64,000 nt of DNA from NCBI GenBank assembly GCA_937952245.1, contig CALFYS010000064.1, positions 1 through 64,000 of the forward strand, read 5' to 3'. The position numbers and the translations under genes were made by a program. Below, piece by piece: positions 62,792 through 64,000 of the stretch (position 1 is the first letter of the stretch; every line of letters starts with the position of its first letter). This DNA is from an uncultured Alphaproteobacteria bacterium. Lineage in GTDB: Bacteria > Pseudomonadota > Alphaproteobacteria > Puniceispirillales > UBA1172. Below the pieces are notes generated by a model. The model was not told where the DNA came from, did not search any database, and saw only the letters and a program-made list of their open reading frames with translations.

Positions 62792-64000
62792 TTAGTAGCG
62801 GTACTGATCAGTCTTGAACGGACCCTGCTGTTCAACACCGATGTAATCAGCCTGCTGTTTTGACAGTTCAGTCAACTGCGCGCCAACCTTTTCAAGGTGC
62901 AGCTGGGCCACTTTTTCATCAAGGTGACGCGGCAATGTATAGACTTTATTGTCGTAATTTTTCGCGCTTTCCCAAAGTTCAATCTGGGCCAGAACCTGAT
63001 TGGTGAAAGACGCGGACATGACAAATGATGGGTGGCCAGTAGCACAACCCAAGTTCACCAAGCGGCCTTTGGCCAGCATGATGATCTTCTTGCCATCAGG
63101 GAACTCAACTTCATCAACCTGAGGCTTCACTTCGCTCCAGTTCATGTTGCTGAGGGCATCGACCTGAATTTCATTGTCGAAATGGCCAATGTTACAAACA
63201 ATGGCGCGGTCTTTCATATCGCGCATATGATCAAGATTAATCACGTCTTTATTGCCGGTGGCGGTGACAAAAATATCAGCCTTCTTGGCGGCGGTTTCCA
63301 TGGTCACCACTTCATAGCCTTCCATGGCGGCCTGCAAGGCGCAAATCGGATCAATTTCAGTGACCATCACGCGAGCGCCACCTTGGCGCAAGGACGCGGC
63401 AGAACCTTTGCCAACATCACCGTAACCCGCCACAACAGCGACCTTACCCGCCAGCATCACATCAGTGGCACGGCGAATCCCATCCACCAGTGATTCACGG
63501 CAACCATAAAGGTTATCAAACTTAGACTTGGTGACGCTGTCATTGACGTTAATCGCAGGGAACGGCAGTTCACCCTTTTCAGCCAATTGATAAAGACGCA
63601 ACACACCGGTTGTTGTTTCTTCGGATACGCCTTTGATGGCATCACGCTGGGCGGTGAACCAACCCGGGCTTGAAGCCAAACGCTTTTCAATTTGTGCCTT
63701 CAAATAGGTTTCTTCTTCTGATGTTGGTTCCGCGATCACGGTTTCACCAGCTTCGGCCTTGGCGCCAAGCAAGATATACATAGTGGCATCACCACCATCA
63801 TCCAGCACCATATTGGCAGGCTCACCATCAGACCAATCGAAAATCTTATCAACAAAGGCCCAATATTCTTCCAAGGTTTCACCCTTATGGGCGAAAACAG
63901 GAATCCCACGGTCAGCAATCGCCGCCGCCGCCTGATCCTGTGTTGAGAAAATATTACAAGATGACCAGCGAATATCAGCACCAAGATCAGCAAGTGTTTC
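62792..64000 (-). CDS. ahcY: Adenosylhomocysteinase (5' end cut by window)
   Basis: The frame is open from the window end at 64000 to the TAA at 62792, so 402 residues of a ~430-470 residue enzyme are present. It hydrolyses S-adenosylhomocysteine to homocysteine and adenosine using bound NAD. WSSCNIFSTQDQAAAAIA is visible at the edge. NLYGCRESLVDGI, the NAD motif VAGYGDVGKGSAASLRQGGA and the C-terminal tail ending in KTDQYRY follow. The start codon lies beyond the window. An internal Met at 63874 is not the start. Confidence 0.95.
   Translation of the reverse strand, partial: ETLADLGADIRWSSCNIFSTQDQAAAAIADRGIPVFAHKGETLEEYWAFVDKIFDWSDGEPANMVLDDGGDATMYILLGAKAEAGETVIAEPTSEEETYLKAQIEKRLASSPGWFTAQRDAIKGVSEETTTGVLRLYQLAEKGELPFPAINVNDSVTKSKFDNLYGCRESLVDGIRRATDVMLAGKVAVVAGYGDVGKGSAASLRQGGARVMVTEIDPICALQAAMEGYEVVTMETAAKKADIFVTATGNKDVINLDHMRDMKDRAIVCNIGHFDNEIQVDALSNMNWSEVKPQVDEVEFPDGKKIIMLAKGRLVNLGCATGHPSFVMSASFTNQVLAQIELWESAKNYDNKVYTLPRHLDEKVAQLHLEKVGAQLTELSKQQADYIGVEQQGPFKTDQYRY

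Noticed and set aside
63793..63874. Met at 63874 as the start of ahcY
   Set aside because: The frame stays open to the window end and encodes the conserved WSSCNIFSTQDQAAAAIA segment upstream, so the gene is cut by the window.

Overview
This window comes from an alphaproteobacterium, most likely a free-living marine one, possibly of the SAR116/Rhodospirillales type. The evidence is gene order and gene content. The block TIGR02300 protein - aroA - cmk - rpsA - ihfB - lapA - trpF - trpB - trpA - accD - folC, followed by trxA - addA - addB - tsaE on the opposite strand, is typical of alphaproteobacteria. The window also carries cob genes of alphaproteobacterial type and an intact pathway for the marine organosulfonate sulfolactate. 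Lineage is inferred from the sequence alone. There are no insertion sequences, prophages or CRISPR arrays. Genes are packed tightly, with many ATGA or TAATG overlaps.

Region 1 (1-15.1 kb) is a cobalamin cluster. On the minus strand, cobC, cobW, cobN, cobO and cobQ run leftwards. After cobD (cbiB), which is on the plus strand, a second minus-strand operon follows: cbiX - cobH - cobL - cobI - cbiG/cobJ fusion. The set mixes markers of early cobalt insertion (CbiX, CbiG) with those of late insertion (CobN).

Region 2 (15.2-20.4 kb) is a LivJGFHM-type ABC transporter. A strong terminator separates its binding-protein gene from the rest.

Region 3 (20.4-29.7 kb) is catabolic. A minus-strand run encodes a FadJ-like fusion enzyme, a ~600-residue acyl-CoA dehydrogenase and a DMT permease. 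Next to it lies a compact suyA-suyB-slcC-comC operon that converts both enantiomers of 3-sulfolactate to pyruvate and sulfite. A second DMT permease is divergent from this operon.

Region 4 (29.8-34.6 kb) is a BMP/nucleoside-type ABC transporter (ATPase, two permeases, binding protein). A VOC protein and a small hypothetical gene follow it.

Region 5 (35.8-42.8 kb) is the most unusual part. An exported protein with three adhesin-type Ig-like repeats and a small acidic protein precede a SiaA-like membrane PP2C phosphatase. Convergent to this is an operon of a SiaB-type kinase, a SiaC-type phosphoprotein (DUF1987) and a class III nucleotidyl cyclase. The cyclase sits where Pseudomonas has the diguanylate cyclase SiaD. 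This suggests a Sia phospho-switch rewired to control cAMP or cGMP. A rhodanese gene lies just upstream of the operon.

Region 6 (43-64 kb) is housekeeping: an acyltransferase, thiamine pyrophosphokinase, tRNA-Ala(GGC), the aroA-to-folC block, thioredoxin, the AddAB recombination nuclease, TsaE, and a 5'-truncated ahcY at the window edge.
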